Assembly: GCF_021390245.1 (NCBI RefSeq)
Contig: NZ_JAJUXH010000001.1
Span: forward strand, 372,001 to 436,000
Direction of reading: 5' to 3'
DNA length: 64,000 bases
From: Dyadobacter sp. CY323
GTDB lineage: Bacteria > Bacteroidota > Bacteroidia > Cytophagales > Spirosomataceae
The notes beneath the pieces were generated by a model. It was not told where the DNA came from. It worked only from the letters and a program-made list of their open reading frames with translations, and did not search any database. Each line of letters starts with the position of its first letter. The stretch's first letter is position 1. The translations under genes were made by a program, and so were the position numbers. Positions 53,634 to 61,332 of this stretch are shown here, piece by piece.

Positions 53634-54380
53634 TCAGGCCAACTTGTCTATGTATTCCTGCAATTTTGCTGCGTTGCGGAAAGCGTGGCCATTTACATCG
53701 TTGTTAAAAAATGCCCATATTGTGTGTCCCTCGTTACTCCAATCGAAGAATTTCCGGGCATATTCTTCGAGGGCGCTATCCGGGTAGGAAGAGCTGTAAA
53801 GATCTGTGGGGCCGTGGAAACGAAAAAAGATATCTTTGGCAGTCACCTCTTCCAGATACGGAAATCGCTCGGATTGCGCGAAAACGAGTGTGACCTTGTG
53901 TTTTTTCATCAGACTTAGGCTTTCTTCGGAAAACCAGGAATCATGTCTTACCTCCATGGCGAAGCGGTACGAAGCATATTTTTCGCTAAAAACCTGGTAC
54001 AGATGCTCAATAATTTCCGGATTAAACCGAAGACTTGCCGGTAACTGGACCAGGATCGGCCCCAGATGTTTTTCTATCGGGTCGAAAATGTCAAAAAAGC
54101 GTTGCAGCGGTTCCTCGGGATCGTGCAGTTTTTTCAAATGGCTGAGGTACCTGCTCATTTTGGGGCAGAACAAAAAGCCTTCCGGAACCATGGTGATCCA
54201 TTTTGTAACGGTACTTTTCAGCGGGAGCCGGTAGAAGCTGGTATTTAGTTCGGAAACTTTGAATCGATCGGCATAGTAGCTGAGATAGTCTGCAGGCTTC
54301 ACCTCGGCTGGATAAAAAATATCCCTCCAATGCTTATAACTCCACCCAGAAGTGCCGATATGGATTTTTCCGTTTGCCAT
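53634..54380 (-). CDS. DUF72 family protein
   Basis: A 248-residue DUF72 protein (TIM-barrel fold in solved members). Family features: start IHIGTSGWSYKHWRDIFYP, the central LGPILVQLPASLRF, FAMEVRHDSWF and the C-terminal WAFFNNDVNGHAFRNA. Cytoplasmic. No activity is proven; a nuclease or isomerase-like role has been suggested only by fold. It precedes ligD by 35 bp, which hints at a link with DNA repair (inference). Confidence 0.9.
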   Translation of the reverse strand: MANGKIHIGTSGWSYKHWRDIFYPAEVKPADYLSYYADRFKVSELNTSFYRLPLKSTVTKWITMVPEGFLFCPKMSRYLSHLKKLHDPEEPLQRFFDIFDPIEKHLGPILVQLPASLRFNPEIIEHLYQVFSEKYASYRFAMEVRHDSWFSEESLSLMKKHKVTLVFAQSERFPYLEEVTAKDIFFRFHGPTDLYSSSYPDSALEEYARKFFDWSNEGHTIWAFFNNDVNGHAFRNAAKLQEYIDKLA

Positions 54381-54519
54381 TGTTTTTCATAAAAACAGAG
54401 CAGATAAAATAATCATACCGCTTTAATCACAACCCATTTAACACTGATCGGGAACGGTTTTTATCCTAATTTTCACAAAATAGGTGGATCAAATAGCTTA
54501 AAGCTAAAAAGGCCAAAAA

Positions 54520-54547
54520 AGCTAACAGCTAACAGCTAACAGCTAAT
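54520..54547. repeat. Heptanucleotide tandem repeat (AGCTAAC)4
   Basis: Three perfect AGCTAAC units and one AGCTAAT lie 30 bp upstream of the ATG at 54577, preceded by looser copies of the agcta theme (from about 54495). The position in the leader of the next gene means that length changes could alter promoter or ribosome spacing. Confidence 0.85.
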
Positions 54548-54576
54548 CGCTTACGTCAAACTTAACCCATATAAAA

Positions 54577-54936
54577 ATGACCGTCATCGATATCCTGGGA
54601 GATCAGGAAGAAACTTTGGGGACTGCGGAAGATCTCCGTGAAGAAATTGTAGTAGAAGTAATGCAGCCGGAGATTTCCGGCAGTTTAATCAAAATAGAAT
54701 TCGAAACCTCTGCTGGCTTGTGCCGGGGACATTATCTTGCAAGCGATCTGGGCCACGAAGAAATCAACCTCGACCCCGACTCACTCGACATTTTAAAAGC
54801 GCTATATCCATCCTGCAACGGCGCATTCATACATCAAATGAATCGGGATTGGGTTGAAATTAGTTTGGAATCAGAAGGTAATGTGATCCCGGAGTATAAG
54901 ATTTATAGTCGGGTGGTGACGGGGACTGCGGCTTGA
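54577..54936 (+). CDS. Hypothetical acidic protein, 119 residues
   Basis: No family recognised. The protein is strongly acidic (many Glu/Asp), without signal peptide or membrane span, and predicted alpha/beta. A CxGHYLASDLGHEEINLDPDSL segment is the most distinctive part. Good ATG and codon use like the neighbours. It is the only gene on this strand between DUF72 and the C1q-like gene, and converges on the latter with a 9-base gap. Confidence 0.6.
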   Translation: MTVIDILGDQEETLGTAEDLREEIVVEVMQPEISGSLIKIEFETSAGLCRGHYLASDLGHEEINLDPDSLDILKALYPSCNGAFIHQMNRDWVEISLESEGNVIPEYKIYSRVVTGTAA

Positions 54937-54945
54937 TATTGCCGA

Positions 54946-55926
54946 CTATAACTTAATTACTAACCGTCCATTAAAAAAGGATTCATTGGTAGGCTGGCCT
55001 AATAAAATCGAACCGCTGTAATCGTGTCTGATCGTAAGATATATCAAATCTCCTTGCTGTAATTCTACTTCACAAGAAAAAGTAAGGCTGGTTGTGAATC
55101 CCTCCTTACGATTCAAATTTCTGGCCAAAGAAGTTAATTCTCCATTTCGTTCCTTTACGAGATTTAGTTCGGCGTTATATGCACCCGTTGATAATGTTAA
55201 TTGGGAGTCAAAATGATAAATTCCATCTACTGATGCTGTAAATTTACTATTCGCCAAGCTGTAATTTCCGTCTAAATTATATCTGACGGAACTAAACGGA
55301 ACTGTATAATGAGTGTTGCTAGGAACACTCTCAGGGCCGCCGCCCTGTACACCAGTAGCACTAAATCCAACTGCGCCTTGCCAAGTAGCCTCGCCAGACC
55401 CATTACTTGTCAATACCTTACCTTGGCCAGGATTTTGTCCATTACCGAAAATCTTAATTCTTCCATCAGCCTCCAGTGCAAAACGGCTATCACTTTTAGC
55501 ATAAACTCCAGTATTGTTACCGGCACCGTAACCTTTTATCGCAATTAGGCCTACGTTTGTATTATTGTAATTGTCGATTTGAAATAAGGGTTTTGTACTG
55601 CTTCCACCATAGTTATACGGCATTGGAATATCAGATACCGCTTTCCAGTCCGGTGAGGCTGCTGTTCCTCCATTGTAGTAATATCCGATCCCATATTTGA
55701 GAGCAGCGTTGGTGTTGAAAACCATTAATGCGTTCGCCGGATTCGCAATCGTCGTTTTATCCGTGAGATCCTTTAATTCGACTTTCGGGATCAGAATCCC
55801 TTTATTCGTACTTTGAATGTCCAGTGCTGCGCTGGGATCAGGGGATGTCGTGTTAATCCCCACGCCCTGGGCGAAAAGACCTTGCTGAAACGCAGTAAGT
55901 GTGAGAAGTAGGACCAGTTTTTTCAT
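54946..55926 (-). CDS. Secreted C1q/TNF-like domain protein
   Basis: A 326-residue protein with Sec signal (residues 1-20, cut after LFAQ). Residues ~20-65 show the GVGINTTSPDPSAALDIQST motif typical of Bacteroidota adhesin/tail-fibre-like proteins. The middle is Gly/Asn-rich. The C-terminal ~130 residues (GYYNVPSN-like start at about 200, then SVDGIYHFDSQLTL, ELQQGDLIYLTIRH, FFNGRLVIKL) resemble a C1q jelly-roll. Likely displayed outside the cell and trimeric (family inference). No type IX sorting domain or lipobox seen. Possible role: surface adhesion. Confidence 0.78.
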   Translation of the reverse strand: MKKLVLLLTLTAFQQGLFAQGVGINTTSPDPSAALDIQSTNKGILIPKVELKDLTDKTTIANPANALMVFNTNAALKYGIGYYYNGGTAASPDWKAVSDIPMPYNYGGSSTKPLFQIDNYNNTNVGLIAIKGYGAGNNTGVYAKSDSRFALEADGRIKIFGNGQNPGQGKVLTSNGSGEATWQGAVGFSATGVQGGGPESVPSNTHYTVPFSSVRYNLDGNYSLANSKFTASVDGIYHFDSQLTLSTGAYNAELNLVKERNGELTSLARNLNRKEGFTTSLTFSCEVELQQGDLIYLTIRHDYSGSILLGQPTNESFFNGRLVIKL

Positions 55927-55967
55927 GTTGAAGTTTTTGTTTTTACGTTAATTACATTGTTCAAAAA

Positions 55968-55975
55968 CAAACTTA
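55968..55975 (-). promoter_or_regulatory. TAnnTTTG -7 element of the C1q-like gene
   Basis: On the minus strand TAAGTTTG (55975-55968) matches the Bacteroidota -7 consensus, 42 bases upstream of the ATG. A -33 TTG is not evident at the standard distance. Confidence 0.38.
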
Positions 55976-56159
55976 ACCTTTAACCAGCCCCGTGAGCTTT
56001 GGATCTATCCATCGGCGTTGTAACAATGAGCCTGAGGTTTATTGCGGTTTGTTTCCGCCACTTCAGTCCCGTCTTATTCAGCTTCGGTCAGAAAAATCTC
56101 CATTATCCTCTAAAATTTGAGAAATTAGGGTTTTGAGTTAATGATAACCTTTACTTTTC

Positions 56160-57560
56160 ATGAAAGATATCAGTGCCAAAGACTTGAAGGCGATCAAGGT
56201 TTTTCAGGATGTGCCTGAGGATCAGCTGCAATGGATGATCGACCAAAGTTCGCATTACGAGTTGCAGGAAGGTGAATACATGTCAAAGCCGGGCGACCCG
56301 CTCACTGGCACACACGTAATCATCCGCGGTAAAATCGAACTTTACCGGATCCAGAACAATACCAAGCTTTCAATCGCCGAATTCCATACAGGATATGTGA
56401 CAGGAATGCTTCCTTTTTCACGGGGTAAAATCGGCGTGGCATTTGGTCAATGTACCGAGCTTACGCAGCTGATGACTTTCCCGAAAGAAAAGATGCGCGA
56501 CCTCATCATTTCGCATTATGAGCTTACCCAGGCACTCGTGATCGTGATGACTTCACGCGTCCGGGAGTTTACCGAACTGGAACAGCAGAACGAGAAAATG
56601 ATGGCGCTCGGGAAACTATCAGCAGGGCTTGCGCATGAATTGAACAATCCGGCAGCGGCCATTGTGAGAGGTTCGGACTCGCTGAAAAAGCATTTATTAA
56701 TGCAGCCCGAAGATTTCAAAAAGCTGATATCCATTCACTTATCGCCCGAAGAAATAGATCTGATCAACAATAAAATGGCCAGTATCCTGAGCAACACCGA
56801 TCGCCCGGTGCTGACAATGATGAAAAGGTCGGAACGGGAAGATGAAATCCTGGACTGGCTTGACGATCACAATGTGAATGGCTGCGACGACATTGCGGAT
56901 AATCTGGTGGAATTTGGCGTAACCGAAGATGACCTCGAAGACCTGAAAACGAAGATCAACAAAAATGACTTTTCGCCGATCCTGCTCTGGATCAATAACA
57001 GCCTCACTACCGAGCGCATGGTGGCGGACATTCAGGAAGCGTCGAAACGGATTGCGGACCTGGTCGGTTCTGTGAAAACCTTTACCCACATGGACAGAGG
57101 CGGTGAAAAAGAAGTGATCGACATTCACAACGGCATCCGGAACACGCTCACTATGCTCAATTATAAACTGAAAAAAGGAAATATCAAGGTAAAGGAAGAG
57201 TTTGACCTCAGCCTGCCTCACATCAAAGCGATGGTCGGCGAGTTGAACCAGGTCTGGACGAACCTGATCGATAATGCGATTGATGCGCTTGAAAATCAGC
57301 CTTCCCCCGAACTTACGATTGGTACTTATCTCGACCGGGACTTTGTGAAAGTCTCTATTTGCGACAATGGCCCGGGCATTCCGGAGGCGATCCGTTCCAA
57401 AATCTTCGACCCGTTCTTTACAACGAAGGCAATCGGAAAAGGAACCGGACTTGGCCTCGATGTAGTTATGCGAATTGTAAAACAGCATAATGGCTCGGTA
57501 TCGCTCCACACTGAGCCGGGAAAAACGGAATTTCTGGTTTGTTTCCCTATTAATGGTTAA
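56160..57560 (+). CDS. Soluble histidine kinase with cyclic-nucleotide-binding-like sensor
   Basis: A 466-residue kinase with no membrane helix. Residues ~12-125 form a Crp-like cyclic-nucleotide-binding domain ([29 protein letters not shown]; the ligand-pocket Arg is not evident). HisKA follows with H159 ([11 protein letters not shown], as in the NtrB-like/hybrid group). A helical insertion of ~110 residues (about 180-300) separates it from the HATPase with [16 protein letters not shown] and GTGLGLDV. It should autophosphorylate on an intracellular cue and pass phosphate to the response regulator encoded 31 bp downstream. First gene of a three-gene operon. Confidence 0.9.
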   Translation: MKDISAKDLKAIKVFQDVPEDQLQWMIDQSSHYELQEGEYMSKPGDPLTGTHVIIRGKIELYRIQNNTKLSIAEFHTGYVTGMLPFSRGKIGVAFGQCTELTQLMTFPKEKMRDLIISHYELTQALVIVMTSRVREFTELEQQNEKMMALGKLSAGLAHELNNPAAAIVRGSDSLKKHLLMQPEDFKKLISIHLSPEEIDLINNKMASILSNTDRPVLTMMKRSEREDEILDWLDDHNVNGCDDIADNLVEFGVTEDDLEDLKTKINKNDFSPILLWINNSLTTERMVADIQEASKRIADLVGSVKTFTHMDRGGEKEVIDIHNGIRNTLTMLNYKLKKGNIKVKEEFDLSLPHIKAMVGELNQVWTNLIDNAIDALENQPSPELTIGTYLDRDFVKVSICDNGPGIPEAIRSKIFDPFFTTKAIGKGTGLGLDVVMRIVKQHNGSVSLHTEPGKTEFLVCFPING

Positions 57561-57591
57561 ATTGATTTAAAACTCTTAACACATTCCTTCT

Positions 57592-59253
57592 ATGGGTTTG
57601 CCCATTATATTTTCAATTGACGACGATCCCCAGGTTTTGCGCGCGATCAGCCGCGATCTTAAATCTTATTACCGAGATAAATACAAGGTACTCAGCACCA
57701 CTTCCGTAGCCGAGGCGCTGGAAAGTCTGCTCGAACTTCAGAATAAAGGTGAGGAAGTCGCCATTTTCGTTTCCGATCAGCGAATGCCCGAAATGCAGGG
57801 TGTCGAATTTTTGGAAAAAGCGATGCTGCTTTTCCCATTTGCAAAACGGGTCTTGCTCACCGCTTATTCGGACACCGATGCCGCAATCAAGGCGATCAAT
57901 GATGTGAAGCTGGATTATTACCTGATGAAACCCTGGGACCCGCCAGAGGAAAAATTGTATCCGGCTATCGACGACCTTCTGCACGACTGGCAGGCTAATT
58001 ATCGCCCGGATTTTAAAGGTATTAAAATAATTGGGTATCAATTTTCTCCCAAATCCCATGAAATCAAGGATTTTCTGGCAAGCAACCTGATGCCCTATTC
58101 CTGGCTGGATGTGGAATCGAGCGAGGTTGGAAAGCAGATCTCTTCAACCAACAATTTGTGTCCGGTCGACTTTCCCGTGGTTATTTTTGAAGATGGGACA
58201 TTATTAAAAACACCTTCACTGATTGATATCGCATCGAGGATCGGTTTGAATGCCAAAACCAAGCAGCAGATCTACGACGTAGTGATTATCGGTGCCGGAC
58301 CAGCCGGACTTGCCGCGTCGGTTTATGGCGCGTCGGAAGGATTAAGTACTTTATTGATCGAGCGCAAAGCGCCTGGCGGACAGGCTGGTACAAGTTCCCG
58401 CATTGAGAATTACCTCGGCTTTCCATCCGGGCTGAGCGGCGCAGAATTGACCCGGCGCGCGCTCACTCAGACCACGCGTTTCGGTACCGAAGTAGTTTCG
58501 CCTCAAATCGTGAAGGAGATCAAGCTCAAAGACAAGTACAAAACCATCGTGCTAGGAGACGACAGTGAGATCAATGCGAAAGCGGTCGTGATCACGACGG
58601 GTGTCGATTACCGCAAGCTTGAAACAAAAGGGATCAGCGATTTTACGGGCAAAGGAATTTATTATGGCGCAGCCAGTACCGAGGCTTCTTCTTGCGGAAA
58701 CAAAGATGCTTACGTTCTCGGAGGAGGCAATTCTGCCGGGCAGGCCGCCATGTATTTATCCAAATTTGCAAGAAACGTATATGTAGTCGTCCGTAAAAAT
58801 GACCTCAGTTCTTCCATGTCGTCTTACCTGATCGACCAGATCAAAGGAACCGATAACATCACGATCCTGGGCTGTACCGAAATTTTGGAGGCTTCGGGGA
58901 GCGACCATTTGGAATCACTCCGGCTAGTGGACCTCAATACCAGCGAGGAACGCACGGTACCCGCGGATGCATTGTTTATTTTTATCGGCGCAAAACCGTA
59001 TACGGATTGGGTTGGACTCGAAATCATTAAAAACGGCAAAGGCTTTATCGAAACCGGCCGCGATATGAAAGGCTACAACAATTTTAAGCAGATCTGGAAA
59101 GTGGACCGGGACCCGTATTTGCTGGAAACCAGCTCACCGGGTATTTTTGCGGCAGGCGATGTGCGCGCGGGCGCAATGAACCGAGTAACTTCCGCAGTGG
59201 GGGAAGGCTCCATGTCAATCAGTTTTGTTCATCAATATTTAAGTGAAGTGTAA
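57592..59253 (+). CDS. Response regulator fused to thioredoxin-reductase-like flavoprotein
   Basis: A 553-residue fusion. The receiver domain (1-125) has D10-D12, phospho-acceptor D62 (SDQRMP), T90 and K113 intact. Residues ~143-222 form a thioredoxin/glutaredoxin-like segment (KIIGYQFSPKSHEIKDFL) lacking the CxxC. The flavoprotein (228-553) has GxGxxG at 234-239, PGGQAG, a second nucleotide site GGGNSAGQAA and the C-terminal FAAGDVRAG FAD motif. The canonical CAxC disulfide is replaced by GAASTEA (359-365), with a lone Cys at 368, so it cannot be a classical thioredoxin reductase. It likely uses NAD(P)H on another acceptor. Phosphorylation by the upstream kinase is expected. Confidence 0.9.
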   Translation: MGLPIIFSIDDDPQVLRAISRDLKSYYRDKYKVLSTTSVAEALESLLELQNKGEEVAIFVSDQRMPEMQGVEFLEKAMLLFPFAKRVLLTAYSDTDAAIKAINDVKLDYYLMKPWDPPEEKLYPAIDDLLHDWQANYRPDFKGIKIIGYQFSPKSHEIKDFLASNLMPYSWLDVESSEVGKQISSTNNLCPVDFPVVIFEDGTLLKTPSLIDIASRIGLNAKTKQQIYDVVIIGAGPAGLAASVYGASEGLSTLLIERKAPGGQAGTSSRIENYLGFPSGLSGAELTRRALTQTTRFGTEVVSPQIVKEIKLKDKYKTIVLGDDSEINAKAVVITTGVDYRKLETKGISDFTGKGIYYGAASTEASSCGNKDAYVLGGGNSAGQAAMYLSKFARNVYVVVRKNDLSSSMSSYLIDQIKGTDNITILGCTEILEASGSDHLESLRLVDLNTSEERTVPADALFIFIGAKPYTDWVGLEIIKNGKGFIETGRDMKGYNNFKQIWKVDRDPYLLETSSPGIFAAGDVRAGAMNRVTSAVGEGSMSISFVHQYLSEV

Positions 59254-59522
59254 TGGATGAAGTTTGTAAACACATAAGTGAAATAACGGAATTGAAAACG
59301 CCCGTTGAGTATGTGTGTGAAGAATGCTCGAAAGTAGGAGGAAGGTGGGTGCATTTGCGCACCTGCCAGACCTGTGGCACAACGTTATGCTGCGATACTT
59401 CGCCAGCAAAACACATGACCCAGCATTTTAATCAGACGGGTCATCCTGTGGTGATCTCGGCTGAGCCGGGCGAAAATTGGTTATGGTGTTATGAAGACGA
59501 AGCATTTGTACGATATACCTAG
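59253..59522 (+). CDS. UBP-type zinc finger protein
   Basis: An 89-residue protein that is almost exactly one ZnF-UBP domain. The zinc ligands are seen as CKH at the start, CEEC, CQTCG, Cys-Cys, and the His cluster KHMTQHFNQTGHP. The ubiquitin-tail pocket residues W (in GRWVHLR) and the ENWLWCYEDEAF end block match eukaryotic USP5/HDAC6-type fingers. In eukaryotes this fold binds the free C-terminal Gly-Gly of ubiquitin; bacterial copies have no proven ligand. Its ATG overlaps the stop codon of the flavoprotein gene by one base, so the two are translationally coupled. Confidence 0.88.
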   Translation: MDEVCKHISEITELKTPVEYVCEECSKVGGRWVHLRTCQTCGTTLCCDTSPAKHMTQHFNQTGHPVVISAEPGENWLWCYEDEAFVRYT

Positions 59523-59540
59523 CAGGTATTTGGTATTGTA

Positions 59541-59557
59541 TTGAATTTCGTAACTTT
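59541..59557 (+). promoter_or_regulatory. Shared motif TTGAATTTCGTAACTTT upstream of the AraC gene
   Basis: The 17-mer lies 6 to 22 bases upstream of the ATG of the AraC-type regulator. The same sequence with one mismatch recurs at 60471-60487 in front of the SDR gene. It may be the regulator's binding site or part of a related promoter, including a TAACTTTC near-match to the -7 box. Confidence 0.5.
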
Positions 59558-59562
59558 CCGGA

Positions 59563-60468
59563 ATGCAGAAGATCACCACAGTCCCGGAGTTTTATAAAGA
59601 GATCTCTCAGCTTATTCCTGAGCCTGTTCAGAAAGAGATCGGCCATTTTAATTTGTTTAAAATGGAAGAACTGTTGCGAAATGGTAAACCGAAAACAATG
59701 CCATATAACCGGCGCGCTTATTATAAGATCAGTCTGATAATAGGTAAAAACCGGGCGGAATATGCGGATAAGGTGATTGATATTGAACACAATGCACTTT
59801 TATTCGCGACTCCGCAGATCCCCTATCATTACGAACCGCTGGACTCTGATCAGTCCGGCGTGTTCTGTATTTTCTCCGAAGATTTTCTGACCCAGGATAA
59901 CAGCGGCGTCAAGCTCAAAGAACTTCCCGTTTTCAAACCGGGCGGCACACCGATTTTCTTTCTGGATGCGGCGCAGATCGACGATATCAGGCACATATTT
60001 GATAAAATGTTCCGTGAGATCAACTCCGATTATGCGTATAAATATGATTTGCTCCGGAATTATGTGATCGAACTCATCCATTTCGGGCAAAAATTGCAGC
60101 CGGCGACCTCGCTTTTTACTGAAACGAACGCATACAAGCGTGTTTCTTCGCTTTTCATCGAGCTGCTCGAAAGACAATTCCCCATTGAGCCGCCGCACCA
60201 GAAACTGAATTTCCGGTCTGCGAAAGATTACGCCGATCAGCTGTCTATCCACGTGAACTACCTCAATAAAGTGTTGAAGGAAATCACTGGCAAAACCACC
60301 ACGGAACTCATTACCGAGCGGATTGTCAAAGAATCCAAGATCCTTTTGAAACACACGGACTGGAATGTATCCGAGATCGCATATAGTCTTGGATTTGACG
60401 AACCATCTCATTTCAATAACCTTTTCAAAAAGCACACGTCGCTCAGTCCGCGCGCATTTCGCGTGTAG
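59563..60468 (+). CDS. AraC-family transcriptional regulator
   Basis: A 301-residue regulator. The N-terminal ~170 residues form a cupin-like sensing domain (including the PYNRRAYYKISLIIGKNRAEY region). The C-terminal ~100 residues hold two helix-turn-helix units, the second with WNVSEIAYSLGFDEPSHFNNLFKKHTSLSPRAFR. It probably activates the SDR gene that starts 93 bp downstream, as this AraC/SDR order is common in Bacteroidota (inference), and a motif is shared between the two upstream regions. The effector is unknown. Confidence 0.92.
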   Translation: MQKITTVPEFYKEISQLIPEPVQKEIGHFNLFKMEELLRNGKPKTMPYNRRAYYKISLIIGKNRAEYADKVIDIEHNALLFATPQIPYHYEPLDSDQSGVFCIFSEDFLTQDNSGVKLKELPVFKPGGTPIFFLDAAQIDDIRHIFDKMFREINSDYAYKYDLLRNYVIELIHFGQKLQPATSLFTETNAYKRVSSLFIELLERQFPIEPPHQKLNFRSAKDYADQLSIHVNYLNKVLKEITGKTTTELITERIVKESKILLKHTDWNVSEIAYSLGFDEPSHFNNLFKKHTSLSPRAFRV

Positions 60469-60470
60469 AT

Positions 60471-60487
60471 TTGAATTTCGTAAGTTT
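60471..60487 (+). promoter_or_regulatory. Second copy of the shared motif, upstream of the SDR gene
   Basis: TTGAATTTCGTAAGTTT differs from 59541-59557 by one base. It begins two bases after the AraC gene's stop and 91 bp upstream of the SDR start, about 40 bases ahead of the -7 element, a fitting place for an activator site. Confidence 0.55.
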
Positions 60488-60525
60488 TCATTTGAAACCG
60501 GCAAATGTAGTCGGACAGTAGCGTA

Positions 60526-60533
60526 TACCTTTG
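60526..60533 (+). promoter_or_regulatory. TAnnTTTG -7 element of the SDR gene
   Basis: TACCTTTG matches the Bacteroidota -7 consensus 28 bp before the ATG at 60562. There is no good -33 TTG, consistent with dependence on an activator bound at 60471-60487. Confidence 0.5.
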
Positions 60534-60561
60534 TTTCATCAATTTTAAACAAACAAAAAAG

Positions 60562-61326
60562 ATGGAAGCAACTAGCAAAATCGCATTAATTACAGGATCG
60601 AGCCGAGGTCTTGGCAAAAATATGGCACTTACACTTGCCAGAAAAGGGACTGACGTGATTGTGATTTACCGCAGCAAAGAACAGGAAGCAAATGAAGTCG
60701 TTTCGGAAATTGAGGCAATGGGACAGAAAGCGATCGCATTGCAACTTGACACTTCGGACGTCAGATCCTTCGACTCATTTTTCTCCACATTAACAACCAG
60801 CCTGGAAGACAAATGGGGCCGCAGTACCTTCGATTTTCTGATCAATAATGCGGGAGTCGGCATTCACGCCTCTTTCGCGGAAACAAGTGCGGATGCATTT
60901 GACGAACTGATGAACATTCATTTCAAAGGTGTGTTTTTCCTGACTCAAAAAGCATTACCCCACATTGCCGACCAGGGCCGGATCATCAACCTTTCTACGG
61001 GATTGGCGCGTTTCACAACCCCGGGTTACGCCGCGTATGCTGCTATGAAAGGCGGTATTGAGGTGCTGAGCCGGTATATGGCGAAGGAGTTGGGTGGCAG
61101 AGGAATAACAGTGAATGTAGTTGCCCCAGGAATCATTCATACCGATTTTACAAAATCATCATTTGACAACCGGCCTGGAATGGAGGAACAAATAAATTCA
61201 ATTACCGCACTAGGCCGCGTCGGAATGCCCGACGACATTGGCGGGGTAGTGGCATTCCTGTGTTCTCCGGAAGCGGGTTGGGTGAATGCGCAGCGTATAG
61301 AGGTTTCAGGAGGGATGAATTTGTAA
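60562..61326 (+). CDS. Short-chain dehydrogenase/reductase
   Basis: A 254-residue classical SDR. NAD(P)-binding TGSSRGLGKN at the N-terminus, NNAG (residues ~93-96), catalytic Ser in INLSTGLARF, and YAAMK (Tyr and Lys of the YxxxK motif). The Arg-rich turn after strand two (VIYRSKEQ) suggests NADP(H) preference. The C-terminal SGGMNL is typical. It oxidises or reduces a hydroxyl/carbonyl substrate that cannot be named. Regulated, in all likelihood, by the AraC protein encoded just upstream. Confidence 0.93.
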   Translation: MEATSKIALITGSSRGLGKNMALTLARKGTDVIVIYRSKEQEANEVVSEIEAMGQKAIALQLDTSDVRSFDSFFSTLTTSLEDKWGRSTFDFLINNAGVGIHASFAETSADAFDELMNIHFKGVFFLTQKALPHIADQGRIINLSTGLARFTTPGYAAYAAMKGGIEVLSRYMAKELGGRGITVNVVAPGIIHTDFTKSSFDNRPGMEEQINSITALGRVGMPDDIGGVVAFLCSPEAGWVNAQRIEVSGGMNL

Positions 61327-61332
61327 CTTCTT

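Noticed and set aside
56739-57509. 256-residue minus-strand frame under the histidine kinase
   Set aside because: It is antisense to intact HisKA/HATPase motifs and has no recognisable domain; a long antisense frame arises easily from the codon bias of the kinase gene.
59800-60552. 250-residue minus-strand frame under the AraC gene
   Set aside because: Antisense to a complete AraC regulator with clear helix-turn-helix motifs; rejected as a shadow.
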